Shown here: piece by piece, positions 1 to 9,010 of the stretch
Layout of the letters: each line of letters begins with the position of its first letter
Numbering within the stretch: position 1 is the first letter of the stretch
Assembly (NCBI RefSeq): GCF_021404465.1
Contig: NZ_JABFTT010000002.1
Span: 310,001-374,000, forward strand
DNA from: Billgrantia zhangzhouensis
GTDB lineage: Bacteria; Pseudomonadota; Gammaproteobacteria; Pseudomonadales; Halomonadaceae
Reading direction: 5' to 3'
DNA length: 64,000 nucleotides
Translations under genes and position numbers: made by a program
The notes under the pieces: generated by a model
What the model saw: only the letters and a program-made list of their open reading frames with translations
The model's database searches: none
Told to the model about the DNA's origin: nothing

Positions 1-80
1 AGGTTCTTGACGACTTCATTGCTACCAAAGGCAACATGGAGGGACTCGACACTCAGCAAAGGGAAAGAGCTCACAGGCAC
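1..80 (-). CDS. ABC transporter ATP-binding protein, N-terminal fragment (runs off the left edge)
   Basis: Read on the minus strand, this frame gives a typical beginning of an oligopeptide-type ABC ATPase: after a GTG start it reads about LLSVESLHVAFGSNEVVKN, the first beta strand that precedes the Walker A loop in DppD/OppD-like proteins. Only about 25 codons are inside the window, so Walker A and everything after it is missing. Two in-frame GTG codons (first bases 80 and 74) could be the start; an AGG lies just upstream. The gene is divergent from the MarR-like regulator at 273. The family assignment rests on a very short segment, so it is tentative, but the match to the family's N-terminus is good and there is no competing frame. 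Confidence 0.55.
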   Translation of the reverse strand, partial: MPVSSFPLLSVESLHVAFGSNEVVKN

Positions 81-107
81 TATACCTATATTTTCTTGGT
101 AATTTAC

Positions 108-124
108 ATGAAAATTATATTCAT
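108..124. promoter_or_regulatory. inverted repeat in the AT-rich divergent intergenic region
   Basis: ATGAA and TTCAT flank a 7-nt AT spacer, in the gap between the leftward ABC ATPase fragment and the rightward MarR-like gene. The 81-272 gap is clearly more AT-rich than its surroundings. An autoregulated MarR-type operator is plausible, but short AT palindromes arise easily by chance. Confidence 0.25.
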
Positions 125-272
125 ACTATGATCATGTCAATCGCCTTCGCTCGGCCAATGTCCAGGCATCGAGAGTCAGGACTGTCGATGGCAGCGCCTA
201 AGCATCGCGCTTGGACAAGAGCCCATGGACACGTTAGCGCAGGCATACCAATAACCCTACGGCGGTTCATCG

Positions 273-803
273 ATGACAGACTCAAAGGGATCTCAACTGC
301 ACGCTCGTGGCCCGATCGTCTCCTCAGAGCATCTTTCGCACAGCGCTCAAGAGCTATCGGAATTCGAATTCGGCCTGATCATCTCAGGTCACGCCTTTCA
401 TCGCTGGATGGTACGCTGCATGGCAGCAATCGGTTACTCTGAGTTGAATTCACTGGATATCTTGGTTCTTCATAGCGTAAACCATCGAAAGCGTGCCAAA
501 CGTCAGTCCGATATCTGCCTGGTACTCAATATCGAAGATACTCATACGGTGACCTATGCACTGAAGAAGTTGGCTAAGCTGAATTTGGTTAATGGAGAAA
601 AACAAGGCAAGGAGACATTCTTCCGCACCACGAGCGAGGGACGAGAAGCCTGTAGTCGCTATGCTGAGATACGTGAGGCATGTCTCGTCGACTCCTTGTC
701 GTCAATGGGTATCGAACGCCTGGAGATGAGCAAGCTGGCAGGTATGCTCCGTGCGATGTCGGGCTTGTATGACCAAGCCGCACGCGCTGCGGCTTCGCTG
801 TGA
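273..803 (+). CDS. MarR-family winged-helix transcriptional regulator (COG5631 type)
   Basis: A 176-residue protein resembling the predicted MarR-like regulators of COG5631. The conserved core is visible: LSEFEFGLIISGHAF around residue 30, RWMVRCMAAIG, then a winged helix in which NIEDTHTVTYALKKL (about residues 89-103) is the recognition helix, followed by a wing near KQGKETFFRT, ending in GLYDQAARAAASL. The start at 273 has only a weak ribosome site but keeps the conserved N-terminal extension. Ligand and targets are unknown. It is divergent from the ABC ATPase fragment and 69 nt upstream of the VOC gene, so it may control either. Its GC content looks lower than that of the genes from 870 onward. 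Confidence 0.82.
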   Translation: MTDSKGSQLHARGPIVSSEHLSHSAQELSEFEFGLIISGHAFHRWMVRCMAAIGYSELNSLDILVLHSVNHRKRAKRQSDICLVLNIEDTHTVTYALKKLAKLNLVNGEKQGKETFFRTTSEGREACSRYAEIREACLVDSLSSMGIERLEMSKLAGMLRAMSGLYDQAARAAASL

Positions 804-872
804 AAGCGCAACAGCTGCGCCACTACCTGGGTGCAGCGACGAGTCGCTCACCCTAGAACTTGGAGGTTTAAA

Positions 873-1310
873 ATGCCTGTGAAAGACCCTTTCCACTTGG
901 CCGTACAGGTACGCGATATCGAAGAAGCACGTCGTTTCTACGGTGACTTCCTCGGCTGCCCCGAAGGGCGCTCGTCGGAAAGCTGGGTCGATTTCGATCT
1001 CTACGGACACCAGTTCGTTTGCCATCTCAACCCAGCCCTCAGGAACAACCCGGTTTCCAGCCACAAGAACCCCGTCGATGGGCATGGCGTACCCGTGCCG
1101 CATTTCGGCGTCGTGCTGGAGATGGAGGCCTGGGAAGCGCTGGCTCAAAAACTACGCGAGCACGGCGTGACGTTCGAGATCGAACCCTACATTCGCTTCA
1201 AGGGCGAACCCGGCGAACAGGCCACCATGTTCTTCTACGACCCTTCTGGCAACGCCTTGGAATTCAAGGCGTTCAAGAACCGCGAAGAGCAGCTGTTCAA
1301 GAAGGCCTGA
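873..1310 (+). CDS. VOC (glyoxalase/bleomycin-resistance/dioxygenase) family protein
   Basis: A 145-residue single-module vicinal oxygen chelate protein. The opening [20 protein letters not shown] holds the first metal-ligand histidine position and the usual first helix. The close [17 protein letters not shown] holds the terminal glutamate ligand in the pattern DPxGNxxEF. An ATG at 873 with GGAGG seven bases upstream decides the start; an earlier in-frame start lacks a ribosome site. VOC enzymes bind divalent metals and act on vicinal oxygen substrates (lyases, dioxygenases, resistance proteins), and the sequence does not show which. It sits alone between the MarR-like gene and a TRAP operon. 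Confidence 0.85.
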   Translation: MPVKDPFHLAVQVRDIEEARRFYGDFLGCPEGRSSESWVDFDLYGHQFVCHLNPALRNNPVSSHKNPVDGHGVPVPHFGVVLEMEAWEALAQKLREHGVTFEIEPYIRFKGEPGEQATMFFYDPSGNALEFKAFKNREEQLFKKA

Positions 1311-1468
1311 GCCGGTTGTCTGCCGTCTTCAATAACTGGCGTGTCCCGAGCGCTACGCCCACGCAGCGATGACATGGCACGTTGCAATTTCCTCAGCCGT
1401 TGGGTGCGGCCAGGACGCACCCGCTGGCAACATGAGCCAACCTGACAAATCCAACAAGAGGGAAAAAC

Positions 1469-2452
1469 ATGAACAAGCTCCTGTCCCGCTCCGTGCTGCT
1501 CGCTACCGCCTGCAGCCTTTCCACCGCGGCCAGCGCCGCCGAATGGACCATGGCCACGCCCTATGGCGATGCCAGCTTCCATACCAAGAACGTGAAGCAG
1601 TTCGCCGAGGACGTGGCGGAAGCCACCGGCGGCGAGTTGACCATCAATGTTCACAGCGGCGGGTCGCTGGTGGCCCATGGCGAGATCAAGTCCTCGGTAC
1701 GCCGCGGCACCATCGAAGCCGGCGAGGTCTTTCTCTCGACCCTCTCCAACGAGGATCCGATCTTCGAGGTCGACACCCTGCCGGGCGTGGCCGGCAGCTA
1801 TGAGGAAGCCTTCGCGCTGTGGCAAACCACCAAGCCGGTGATCAGCGAGCTGTTCGCCAACCAGGGATTGATGCCGCTCTACGCCGTCGCCTGGCCGGCC
1901 CAGGGCATCTACACCGATTTCGAACTCGACGCCCCGGAACGCTTCGAGGGCCTGCGCGTGCGTGCGCCGAACATCAATACCCAGCGCTTCGTCGACTATC
2001 TCGGCGGCAACCCCACCGAAACCGAGGAGTCGGACATTCCTACCGCCTTCAGTACCGGTCGGGTGGACGCCATGATTACTTCCAGCTCCACCGGCAACTC
2101 GATGACGGCGTGGGATTACGTCTCCCACTACACCGATGCCAACCTGTGGCTACCGAAGAACATCGTCTTCATCAATCAGCGCGCCTTCGATCGCCTCGAT
2201 GAAGCCACCCAAGAGGCCCTACTGGAAGCGGCAGCACGTGCCGAGGAACGTGGCTGGCAGATGAGCCGCGACGACAACCAGACGAGCCTCGAAGCATTGC
2301 AAGCCAACGGTATTACCGTGTCCACGCCCAACGAAGAGGTTGCTGCCGCCCTCCAGGCCGCCGGCGACCAGTTGTTCTCCGCCTGGCAGGATCGTGCCGA
2401 CGAGCAGGCCCAGCAGGTGCTCGAAGAGTACCAGCAGCAGCGCGGCAACTGA
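1469..2452 (+). CDS. TRAP transporter substrate-binding protein (DctP family), system 1
   Basis: A 327-residue periplasmic solute receptor. A Sec signal peptide occupies about residues 1-24 (basic MNKLLSR, hydrophobic stretch, cleavage near ASA-AEW). The DctP core is clear: a conserved arginine region GLRVRAPNINTQRF around residue 165, where the carboxylate of the ligand is normally held, and IPTAFSTGRVDAMITSS shortly after. AAGAGGG precedes the ATG. It is followed by dctQ and dctM genes, so it delivers a substrate, probably an organic acid, to a sodium-driven TRAP permease. The substrate cannot be read from the sequence. Confidence 0.9.
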   Translation: MNKLLSRSVLLATACSLSTAASAAEWTMATPYGDASFHTKNVKQFAEDVAEATGGELTINVHSGGSLVAHGEIKSSVRRGTIEAGEVFLSTLSNEDPIFEVDTLPGVAGSYEEAFALWQTTKPVISELFANQGLMPLYAVAWPAQGIYTDFELDAPERFEGLRVRAPNINTQRFVDYLGGNPTETEESDIPTAFSTGRVDAMITSSSTGNSMTAWDYVSHYTDANLWLPKNIVFINQRAFDRLDEATQEALLEAAARAEERGWQMSRDDNQTSLEALQANGITVSTPNEEVAAALQAAGDQLFSAWQDRADEQAQQVLEEYQQQRGN

Positions 2453-2524
2453 GCACACTATCCTGACATGACAGCGTGGTGGGCGACTGCCACGCTTCTC
2501 TCAGTTCGCCACGAGGCTCCTGTC

Positions 2525-3088
2525 ATGATCTTCAAGTTCAATGCGCTCTATCGTCTGGGCGCTTGGGGCGCCGCTGCCTGCATGGTGATGATCTGCACCC
2601 TGGTCGCCCTTCAGGTTAGCTTCCGCCTGGTCGACGCACTGCTGGTGCTGGTGGGCATGCGCCGCCTTGGCCTGGGCATCACCGGCGTATCGGAGATCGC
2701 CTCCTACCTGCTGGTGGGGGCGACGTTCCTCGGCCTCGCCTACACCTTCGTCCACCATGCGCACATCCGCGTCACCCTGCTGATTTCCCGACTGCCATCG
2801 GCACTGCGTGCCTGGTTCGAGGTGTTCTGCCTGCTGGTGGCGCTCGTCATCAGCCTGTTGCTGGGCTATGGGCTGGTAGAGCTTGCCCGCGAGAGCCGTG
2901 AATTCAACGACGTCTCCTCGGGCTTCCTGTCGATTCCGCTATGGATTCCCCAGACGGTGCTGGCTACCGGTGTCGGCCTGCTCTGCCTGGCACTGGCCGA
3001 GGCCCTGGCGACCACCTTGCGCATCGCCATCCGCGAACCGGATCGCTTTCGTGAAGCGACCGCCAACGACGACAGCGATCCCCCCTGA
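2525..3088 (+). CDS. TRAP transporter small permease (DctQ family), system 1
   Basis: A 187-residue inner-membrane protein with four hydrophobic segments, as expected for the small TRAP subunit. The start at 2525 was chosen because the segment before it is not hydrophobic or conserved and GAGG lies eight bases upstream. DctQ proteins scaffold the large permease and make a stable complex with it. It lies 72 nt after the receptor gene and 31 nt before the large-permease gene, in one transcription unit. Confidence 0.87.
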   Translation: MIFKFNALYRLGAWGAAACMVMICTLVALQVSFRLVDALLVLVGMRRLGLGITGVSEIASYLLVGATFLGLAYTFVHHAHIRVTLLISRLPSALRAWFEVFCLLVALVISLLLGYGLVELARESREFNDVSSGFLSIPLWIPQTVLATGVGLLCLALAEALATTLRIAIREPDRFREATANDDSDPP

Positions 3089-3119
3089 GCCGCGCCTCAA
3101 CCACACGGAGACACACCAC

Positions 3120-4424
3120 GTGTTGATACTCAGTCTGGCCACCATTTTCACGCTGGCGATCCTACTCGGCAGCGGGGTATGGATCGCCTTCGCTCTGATC
3201 GGCACCGCGTGGATCGCGCTGGCCTTCTTCAGCCCTTTCGCACCGGGTCCGATCCTCGCTTCCGATTTCTGGGGTGCCAGCTATGGATGGGACCTGACCG
3301 CCCTACCGATGTTCATCTGGATGGGCGAGATCCTGTTCCGTTCGGGGCTTGCTGATAACATGTTCCGTGGCCTGTCACCCTGGCTCAACCGCATTCCCGG
3401 CCGCCTGTTGCACACCAATATCCTCGGCAGCGGCATGTTCGCCGCCGTGTGTGGCTCGTCGGCGGCCACCTGTGCCACGGTAGGCAAGATGACGCTGCCG
3501 GAGCTGGAACGGCGCGGCTACGACAGCAACATGGCCATCGGTACTCTGGCCAGCGCCTCGACGCTGGGACTGCTGATCCCGCCCTCGATCGTGCTGATCG
3601 TCTATGGCGTGGTCACCGAGCAGTCGATATCACGGCTGTTCATGGCCGGGATCGGCCCGGGCCTGATGATTCTGGCACTGTTCATGTGCTACCTGGTTGT
3701 CTGGTCGCTGATCAGGGGCAATCGCCAGGGTCTGACCGGTCAGGACGAATCCTCCGTGTCGCTCGCCCAGAAGCTGCGTCATACCCTGGAGCTGATTCCC
3801 ATCCTGCTGCTGATCGGCGGCATCATCGTATCGATCTATGGCGGGTTCGCCTCACCCACCGAGGCCGCCGCGGTGGGCGTGGTACTGTCGATGCTGATCG
3901 CCCGCTGGAACGGCAGCTTCGGCATTGGCATCTTCAGAGAATCGCTGTTCGCCGCCGTGCGCACTGCCTGCATGATCGCCTTCATCATCGCCGGCGCCTC
4001 GTTCCTGACGTCCGCCATGGGCTTCACCCAGGTGCCGATGCAACTGGCCCGCGCCATCGGCGAAATGGGCCTGTCACCCACCATGCTGCTAGTGGCACTC
4101 ACGCTGCTGCTGCTGGTGATGGGCTGTTTCCTCGACGGTATCTCGCTAATCCTGCTGGTCACGGCCATCATCATGCCGTTGGTCAGCGCGGCGGGGTTCG
4201 ACCTGATCTGGTTCGGTATCTATCTGGTGATCGTGGTCGAGATGTCGCAAATCACTCCTCCCGTCGGCTTCAATCTGTTCGTCATCCAAGGCCTGACGGG
4301 CAAGGACATCGTGACCATCACCAAGGCCACGCTACCCTTCTTCCTGCTGATGCTGGCGGCGATCGCACTGATGCACGCCTTCCCCCAGATCGCCCTCTAT
4401 CTCCCATACAGCATGACGCGCTAA
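3120..4424 (+). CDS. TRAP transporter large permease (DctM family), system 1
   Basis: A 434-residue polytopic protein of the DctM/IT superfamily, with about 11-12 membrane segments. Typical motifs include GSGMFAAVCGSSAATCATVGKM near residue 104 and GLLIPPSIVLIVYGVVTEQSISRLFMAGIGPG. It starts with GTG; GGAG lies nine bases upstream. It forms the transport channel with the DctQ protein upstream, driven by sodium. The gene ends 21 nt before the convergent kinase gene, with a strong hairpin between them. Confidence 0.92.
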   Translation: MLILSLATIFTLAILLGSGVWIAFALIGTAWIALAFFSPFAPGPILASDFWGASYGWDLTALPMFIWMGEILFRSGLADNMFRGLSPWLNRIPGRLLHTNILGSGMFAAVCGSSAATCATVGKMTLPELERRGYDSNMAIGTLASASTLGLLIPPSIVLIVYGVVTEQSISRLFMAGIGPGLMILALFMCYLVVWSLIRGNRQGLTGQDESSVSLAQKLRHTLELIPILLLIGGIIVSIYGGFASPTEAAAVGVVLSMLIARWNGSFGIGIFRESLFAAVRTACMIAFIIAGASFLTSAMGFTQVPMQLARAIGEMGLSPTMLLVALTLLLLVMGCFLDGISLILLVTAIIMPLVSAAGFDLIWFGIYLVIVVEMSQITPPVGFNLFVIQGLTGKDIVTITKATLPFFLLMLAAIALMHAFPQIALYLPYSMTR

Positions 4425-4445
4425 GCGCTGATACCGTTACAGCGA

Positions 4446-6287
4446 TTAGGCCCGGGAGCCACCGTCCCGGGCCTCCTCACGTGGATTGCGTGGGTAGTAG
4501 CGCTCGGGCTGACGCTCCACGTGAGCAAAGAAGCGCGTGTCCTTGTAGGGCATCTTCATGAAGCCCGACACCCCCAGCCCCTCGATCAGCCCGACGGCAT
4601 CGAGAATGTCGTCGAGCCGGTCGCGGAATTCCACCTCGCGGGAGGGATCGAGCAGGCGGTAATAACTGTGGATCTTGAGGTGCTGGGGCAGCGCCTCGAA
4701 GATGATCATGCCGGTGTGATGGATGTCGTTGAGCGCCTCCAGAGAGGTGATGATCGGTTCCGGCAGGACCAGGAACTCCTCGGGGTCGGGGCCATCCTCG
4801 AAGTAGCTGTGCAGGCGGCTGCGGTCCTCCAGTTCCGGCACGGCGCTAACTTCGTAACGCAGCCGCATGCCGGGCTCGATCACGAACGGATGCGCCGGGC
4901 TCTCGCGATCCAGGTGCAGGGTGTCGCGCGCATTGAACAGGCAACTCTTGAAAATCCCCTGGCGATAGATGGCCCGCGCTAGATTGACCATGTTGTTGAC
5001 CGCCGCGACAAAAGCCGGCTTGAGCGTGGTGTCGTGTAGATTGAGCGAGGTATCGATGTATACGCCCTCGCTTTCCCAGCGTACCGCGAGTCCGCCCACC
5101 ACAGGGTACTTGCCAAGGCGACTCACTGCCGCCAGGAAGGCCTTTTCGGTCTCGCCCATGCCCTGCATGAAGTTCTTGTAGTAGCGGTCGAGCTGCACGT
5201 CGTTGACGTCGCTGAGCGTCTCGCGGCCACCCTCCTCGCGCAGAAAGGCCTTGCGCGAACTGTAGACCACGGTGTCGATCTCCCGCGTCGATGGGCTGAC
5301 CCAGGCCGGCACCAGCGGCGCTTCCGGCGTCTCGGGCAGATCGATCATCACCACCCGGGCCAGGCGCGGCATCTCGCGAATGAAGTGATCTCCGGCCTGC
5401 AGCCGAACCCTCGGGTCCGGGTCGAGCATGCCGTCGAGCATCCGCGCGAACTCCATGGGCAGGCCCAGGGAGGTGGCCGGGATGGCACGGTGGCCGAAGC
5501 GGCACGACTGTGCCGAGGCCAGCGCATAGAGGGTGCCAGCAGTGCCCTGCTCGTCGAAGCGCGGCGACGACAGCGCCCCGTTCAACTGCTCCTCGCCAAT
5601 GAAATAGACGTCACCGAGGCGAGCATTGGTCTGCTGCAGGTTGTCCGACATCAGTTCCATGACGTTGGCGGCGACGAACTGCTGGTTGGCGTCTAGCTGG
5701 GCGAACACCGAAGAGCCCCAGTCGATCAGCGCAATCGCCTCGCGGCGGGCATCGAAGACCAGATTCGAGGGCTTGATGTCGCCATGCACGATGGGGCGCC
5801 CCGCCGGCCCCGACTCGTGGCGCAGGCTGCGCAGGATGTCGGCAAGCTGGTCGGCAATGCGCACCACCAGGCGCGGAGGAAGGCGCCCTTCACGCAGCGA
5901 GACCTCCTCCAGGTTGAGCCCCGGCGCCCGCTGCATTACCAGGATCGACTGGTTGCGCACGCGCTGATAGGCGATCAGGCGGGGCACCCGGGGGTGGTCG
6001 ACCTGCTCCAACATGAACGCCTCCTCCTCGAGGCGGTCCTGCAACTGCTGGGGCAGGTTGACCCGGGTGAACTTGAACACGTACTCCTCGCCATGAGCAG
6101 TAATGCCGGCGAAGACGAAGCCGTAGGCGCCCTTGCCGATCAGCTCGATGTCACGGTAACCCAACTGCTCGAGCTGGGCGCGGCACAGCGCCACCCACTC
6201 CTTGAGCTTGCGTGCGTCGTCGTGGCTGAGCAGGTAGATCGACTGCTCTTCGGGGATATAGAACTGCTGCAGCGGCGCCTGGGACAT
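4446..6287 (-). CDS. Hanks-type serine/threonine protein kinase with an uncharacterised C-terminal half
   Basis: A 613-residue soluble protein. The N-terminal half is a eukaryotic-like kinase: glycine loop GKGAYG at residues 51-56, likely ATP-binding Lys72 (in VFKFTR), catalytic loop HGDIKPSN at 168-175 with Asp170, Lys172 and Asn175, and a metal-binding D-W-G at 189-191 in place of D-F-G. The H-G-D loop replaces the usual H-R-D, so it is a non-RD type. Residues from about 340 to the end show no recognised domain and no membrane segment, unlike the many bacterial kinases with PASTA or transmembrane tails. The ATG at 6287 was preferred over upstream starts because the extra N-terminus is low-complexity translated spacer. 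It lies 61 nt after bkdB on the same strand, with a hairpin between. Its target is unknown. Confidence 0.83.
   Translation of the reverse strand: MSQAPLQQFYIPEEQSIYLLSHDDARKLKEWVALCRAQLEQLGYRDIELIGKGAYGFVFAGITAHGEEYVFKFTRVNLPQQLQDRLEEEAFMLEQVDHPRVPRLIAYQRVRNQSILVMQRAPGLNLEEVSLREGRLPPRLVVRIADQLADILRSLRHESGPAGRPIVHGDIKPSNLVFDARREAIALIDWGSSVFAQLDANQQFVAANVMELMSDNLQQTNARLGDVYFIGEEQLNGALSSPRFDEQGTAGTLYALASAQSCRFGHRAIPATSLGLPMEFARMLDGMLDPDPRVRLQAGDHFIREMPRLARVVMIDLPETPEAPLVPAWVSPSTREIDTVVYSSRKAFLREEGGRETLSDVNDVQLDRYYKNFMQGMGETEKAFLAAVSRLGKYPVVGGLAVRWESEGVYIDTSLNLHDTTLKPAFVAAVNNMVNLARAIYRQGIFKSCLFNARDTLHLDRESPAHPFVIEPGMRLRYEVSAVPELEDRSRLHSYFEDGPDPEEFLVLPEPIITSLEALNDIHHTGMIIFEALPQHLKIHSYYRLLDPSREVEFRDRLDDILDAVGLIEGLGVSGFMKMPYKDTRFFAHVERQPERYYPRNPREEARDGGSRA
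4448..4474. terminator. hairpin between convergent TRAP and kinase genes
   Basis: AGGCCCGGGA pairs perfectly with TCCCGGGCCT across a 7-nt loop. The left arm overlaps the kinase stop codon. No T-run follows on either strand, so this is a candidate bidirectional terminator rather than a classical one. Confidence 0.45.
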
Positions 6288-6308
6288 GTGGAATTGCCCA
6301 TCGAAAGG

Positions 6309-6341
6309 GAGCCGTCGCGGGCCAGCTCGCCCGGACGGCTC
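6309..6341 (-). terminator. hairpin between bkdB and the kinase gene
   Basis: GAGCCGTC and GACGGCTC form a perfect 8-bp stem, with a further GC-rich inner stem, just after the bkdB stop codon. There is no clear T-run, so it may be a weak terminator or a processing/stability element within a longer transcript. Confidence 0.4.
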
Positions 6342-6348
6342 TGCCGGA

Positions 6349-8004
6349 CTAGCCGAGATGCAGGAGCATGGTCTCAGGGCTCTCGAGGTAGCCCTTCCAG
6401 GCATTGCAGAAGCGTGCGATGGTGCCTCCGTCGATGACCCGGTGATCACCCGCCCAGGTTACCGTCATGATCGCCCGCTTGACCACTGCGCCGCGCTCAT
6501 CGAAGCGCGGTAGCCACTGGCTCTTGCCGATGGCGACGATGGCCAGCTCCGGCGCATTGATGATCGGCGCCGCGTAGGTGCCGCCAAAGGCGCCGATATT
6601 GGAGATGCTGATGGTGCCGCCCTTGAGGTCCTCCTGTGCCACCCGGCCTTCGCGCGCATCGGCCGTCAGGCGCTGGATCTCACGGGCTACTTCGAGCACG
6701 CTGCGCCGCTCCACCTGCTTGACGTTGGGCACGATCAGGCCCGTTCGGCTGTCCACGGCCATGCCGACGTTGACCGAAGGCAGGTAGTGGATCTCGGTGA
6801 CTTCGGCGTTGAGCCGGGCATTGAGGATCGGCTCCTCGCGAACCGCCAGTGCCAATGCTTTCATGAACAACGGCATCAGCGTCAGGCGAACCTGCTGTGC
6901 CTCGGCCACCGGCTTGAGCCGCTCGCGCAGCGCCAACAGCTCGGTGACGTCGATCTCCTCGCCATAGTGGAAATGCGGAATGGTGCTGGCCGACTCCACC
7001 ATGCGCCGCGCCATTACTGCGCGTACGCCGCGAATCGGCTCGACTCGCACTTCGCCCTCCTCTTGCTTCGACGGCGCCGCTCCCTGCCGAGGAACCTCGC
7101 AGCGGGCGGGCGGCGTGCCGGCCCGTGCGGGTCGCGCTTCACCTTGCTCGACCTGGCCGTATCCCCGCTGCCCGTTTTCCAAGTAGCGCAGCACGTCCTC
7201 CTTGAGCACACGGCCGTCCTTGCCAGAGCCATCGATCGACTCGAGCGACAGGCCATGCTCGCGCACCAAGCGGCGCACCGCTGGGCTGGCCGGGATGCGC
7301 CCATAGGGACCACGGCCGCCGCTGGCCACCGGCACGATGCTTTCCTTGTGCCCGGATGTTTGCGGCAAGCCGGGTTCAGCACCAGACGCCTCAGCGGCAA
7401 CGATATCTTCGCCCTCCTCGACATGAGCCGGCACATAGGCGAACAGCGGGGCGTGTACCTTGGCGATGTCGCCCTTGGGCACATAGAGCTTGCTTACCGT
7501 GCCCGCCTCGGGGGCAGTGATCTCTACCAACGCCTTATCAGTCATCACGTCGACCAGCGGCTGATCCTCCTCGATCGCCTCACCTTCGGCGACGCGCCAC
7601 TCCACCACTTCGCATTCGACGATACCCTCGCCGATATCGGGTAGTATGAAGTCGCGGGCCGGAACCGCAGCAATGGGCCGCGCCTCGGCCGCCGGGCTTG
7701 CCACTTCGTCGTCTTCATCAGCGTCGGGGCGCGGCGGATCGAGCGCCTCAGTGCTCTCGCCCTCCTCGCCATGCGCCTCATAGGCGAACAGTGGGGCATG
7801 CACCTTGGCAATATTACCCTTTGCCACGTACAGCCTGGTGACGCGGCCCGCTTCGGGGGCGGTGATCTCGACCAGTGCCTTGTCGGTCATGACTTCGACC
7901 ACCGGCTGGTCCTCGGCGATCTCGTCACCTTCGCTCACGCGCCATTCGACCACTTCGCACTCCACGATACCTTCGCCGATATCGGGCAGCATGAAATCGC
8001 TCAT
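6349..8004 (-). CDS. bkdB: branched-chain 2-oxoacid dehydrogenase E2 (dihydrolipoyl acyltransferase) with two lipoyl domains
   Basis: A 551-residue E2 core protein that transfers the acyl group from E1 to CoA in catabolism of valine, leucine and isoleucine. Two lipoyl domains (residues about 3-76 and 118-191) each carry the lipoylation motif TDKA, with Lys42 and Lys157. They are about 61/74 identical, joined by an acidic/Pro-Ala linker. A peripheral subunit-binding domain spans about 237-272 (IPASPAVRRLVREHGL). The acyltransferase domain starts near residue 320 and ends with the HRVIDG motif (His521, Asp525). It is the last of three bkd genes; the gap after bkdA2 is 22 nt and holds CAGGAGAG. 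Pseudomonas BkdB, as I recall it, has one lipoyl domain. Confidence 0.9.
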   Translation of the reverse strand: MSDFMLPDIGEGIVECEVVEWRVSEGDEIAEDQPVVEVMTDKALVEITAPEAGRVTRLYVAKGNIAKVHAPLFAYEAHGEEGESTEALDPPRPDADEDDEVASPAAEARPIAAVPARDFILPDIGEGIVECEVVEWRVAEGEAIEEDQPLVDVMTDKALVEITAPEAGTVSKLYVPKGDIAKVHAPLFAYVPAHVEEGEDIVAAEASGAEPGLPQTSGHKESIVPVASGGRGPYGRIPASPAVRRLVREHGLSLESIDGSGKDGRVLKEDVLRYLENGQRGYGQVEQGEARPARAGTPPARCEVPRQGAAPSKQEEGEVRVEPIRGVRAVMARRMVESASTIPHFHYGEEIDVTELLALRERLKPVAEAQQVRLTLMPLFMKALALAVREEPILNARLNAEVTEIHYLPSVNVGMAVDSRTGLIVPNVKQVERRSVLEVAREIQRLTADAREGRVAQEDLKGGTISISNIGAFGGTYAAPIINAPELAIVAIGKSQWLPRFDERGAVVKRAIMTVTWAGDHRVIDGGTIARFCNAWKGYLESPETMLLHLG

Positions 8005-8031
8005 CGTTCTCTCCTGTCCTGATATCGGGCG

Positions 8032-9009
8032 TCAGTACGCCACGGATGCCTTGATCGCCTCGAATATCTTGAGATGATCGGGCAGGTACTCCTTCTCCAG
8101 CGTCAGCGGGAACGGCGTATCCAGGCCCGTCACCCGCTCGATGGGCGACTCCAGGTACAGGAAGCAGCGCTCCTGGATGGTGGCGGCGATCTCACCGGCG
8201 AATCCGCCGGTGCGCGGCGCCTCGTGGGTGATCACCAGGCGGCCGGTCTTGAGTACCGACTCGACCACGGTGTCCTCGTCCCACGGCAGGATGCTGCGCA
8301 GGTCGATCACTTCGCAGGAAATACCCTCCTTCTCGGCGAGTTCCACGGTGCGCTCGATTACCTCCATCTGCGCGCCCCAACCGAGCACGGTGACGTCGCT
8401 GCCCTCCTTGATGACCTCGGCCTCGCCGATGGGCAGCTGGTAGTCCTCCTCGGGCACCTCGCCCACCGCGGCACGATAGAGCCGCTTGGGCTCGAAGAAG
8501 ATCACCGGATCGGGATCGCGAATCGCCGACAGCAACAACCCCTTGGCCTGATAGGGATTGCGCGGCACCACGATCTTGAGCCCCGGAGTGTGGGCGAAAT
8601 AGGCTTCCGGCGATTGGGAATGATAGTGGCCGCCGGAGATGCCACCGCCGTATGGCGTACGAATGGTCAGGCCACCGACATTGAACAGGTCACCGGAGCG
8701 ATAACGGAACTTGGCCGTTTCGTTGACGATCTGGTCGAAGGCCGGAAAGATGTAGTCGGCGAACTGGATCTCGGCCACCGGTACCGAACCCTGGGCCGCC
8801 AGGCCATTGGCGAAACCGATGATCCCTTGCTCCACCAGGGGCGTGTTGAAGCAGCGCTCGCGGCCGTACTTCTCTTGCAGATGGCTGGTGGCACGGAAGA
8901 CACCACCGAAAACGCCGACATCCTCGCCGAAGCAGAGCACCTTGTCGTCCTCGGCCATGGCGATGTCCAGCGCGTTGTTGATCGCCTGAAGCATGTTCAT
9001 CTTGGGCAT
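8032..9009 (-). CDS. bkdA2: branched-chain 2-oxoacid dehydrogenase E1 beta subunit
   Basis: A 325-residue transketolase-like beta subunit. Visible family features are the N-terminal [20 protein letters not shown], the pyrimidine-binding domain with [22 protein letters not shown], and a C-terminal transketolase domain with [20 protein letters not shown]. With the alpha subunit it binds thiamine diphosphate and decarboxylates branched-chain 2-oxoacids, passing the acyl group to the lipoyl arm of BkdB. The start codon lies one base after the bkdA1 stop, so translation is probably coupled. Confidence 0.9.
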   Translation of the reverse strand: MPKMNMLQAINNALDIAMAEDDKVLCFGEDVGVFGGVFRATSHLQEKYGRERCFNTPLVEQGIIGFANGLAAQGSVPVAEIQFADYIFPAFDQIVNETAKFRYRSGDLFNVGGLTIRTPYGGGISGGHYHSQSPEAYFAHTPGLKIVVPRNPYQAKGLLLSAIRDPDPVIFFEPKRLYRAAVGEVPEEDYQLPIGEAEVIKEGSDVTVLGWGAQMEVIERTVELAEKEGISCEVIDLRSILPWDEDTVVESVLKTGRLVITHEAPRTGGFAGEIAATIQERCFLYLESPIERVTGLDTPFPLTLEKEYLPDHLKIFEAIKASVAY

Positions 9010-9010
9010 G

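Noticed and set aside
128-442. 104-codon plus-strand open frame overlapping the start of the MarR-like gene
   Set aside because: It is out of frame with the conserved regulator, rich in Arg and without a ribosome site.
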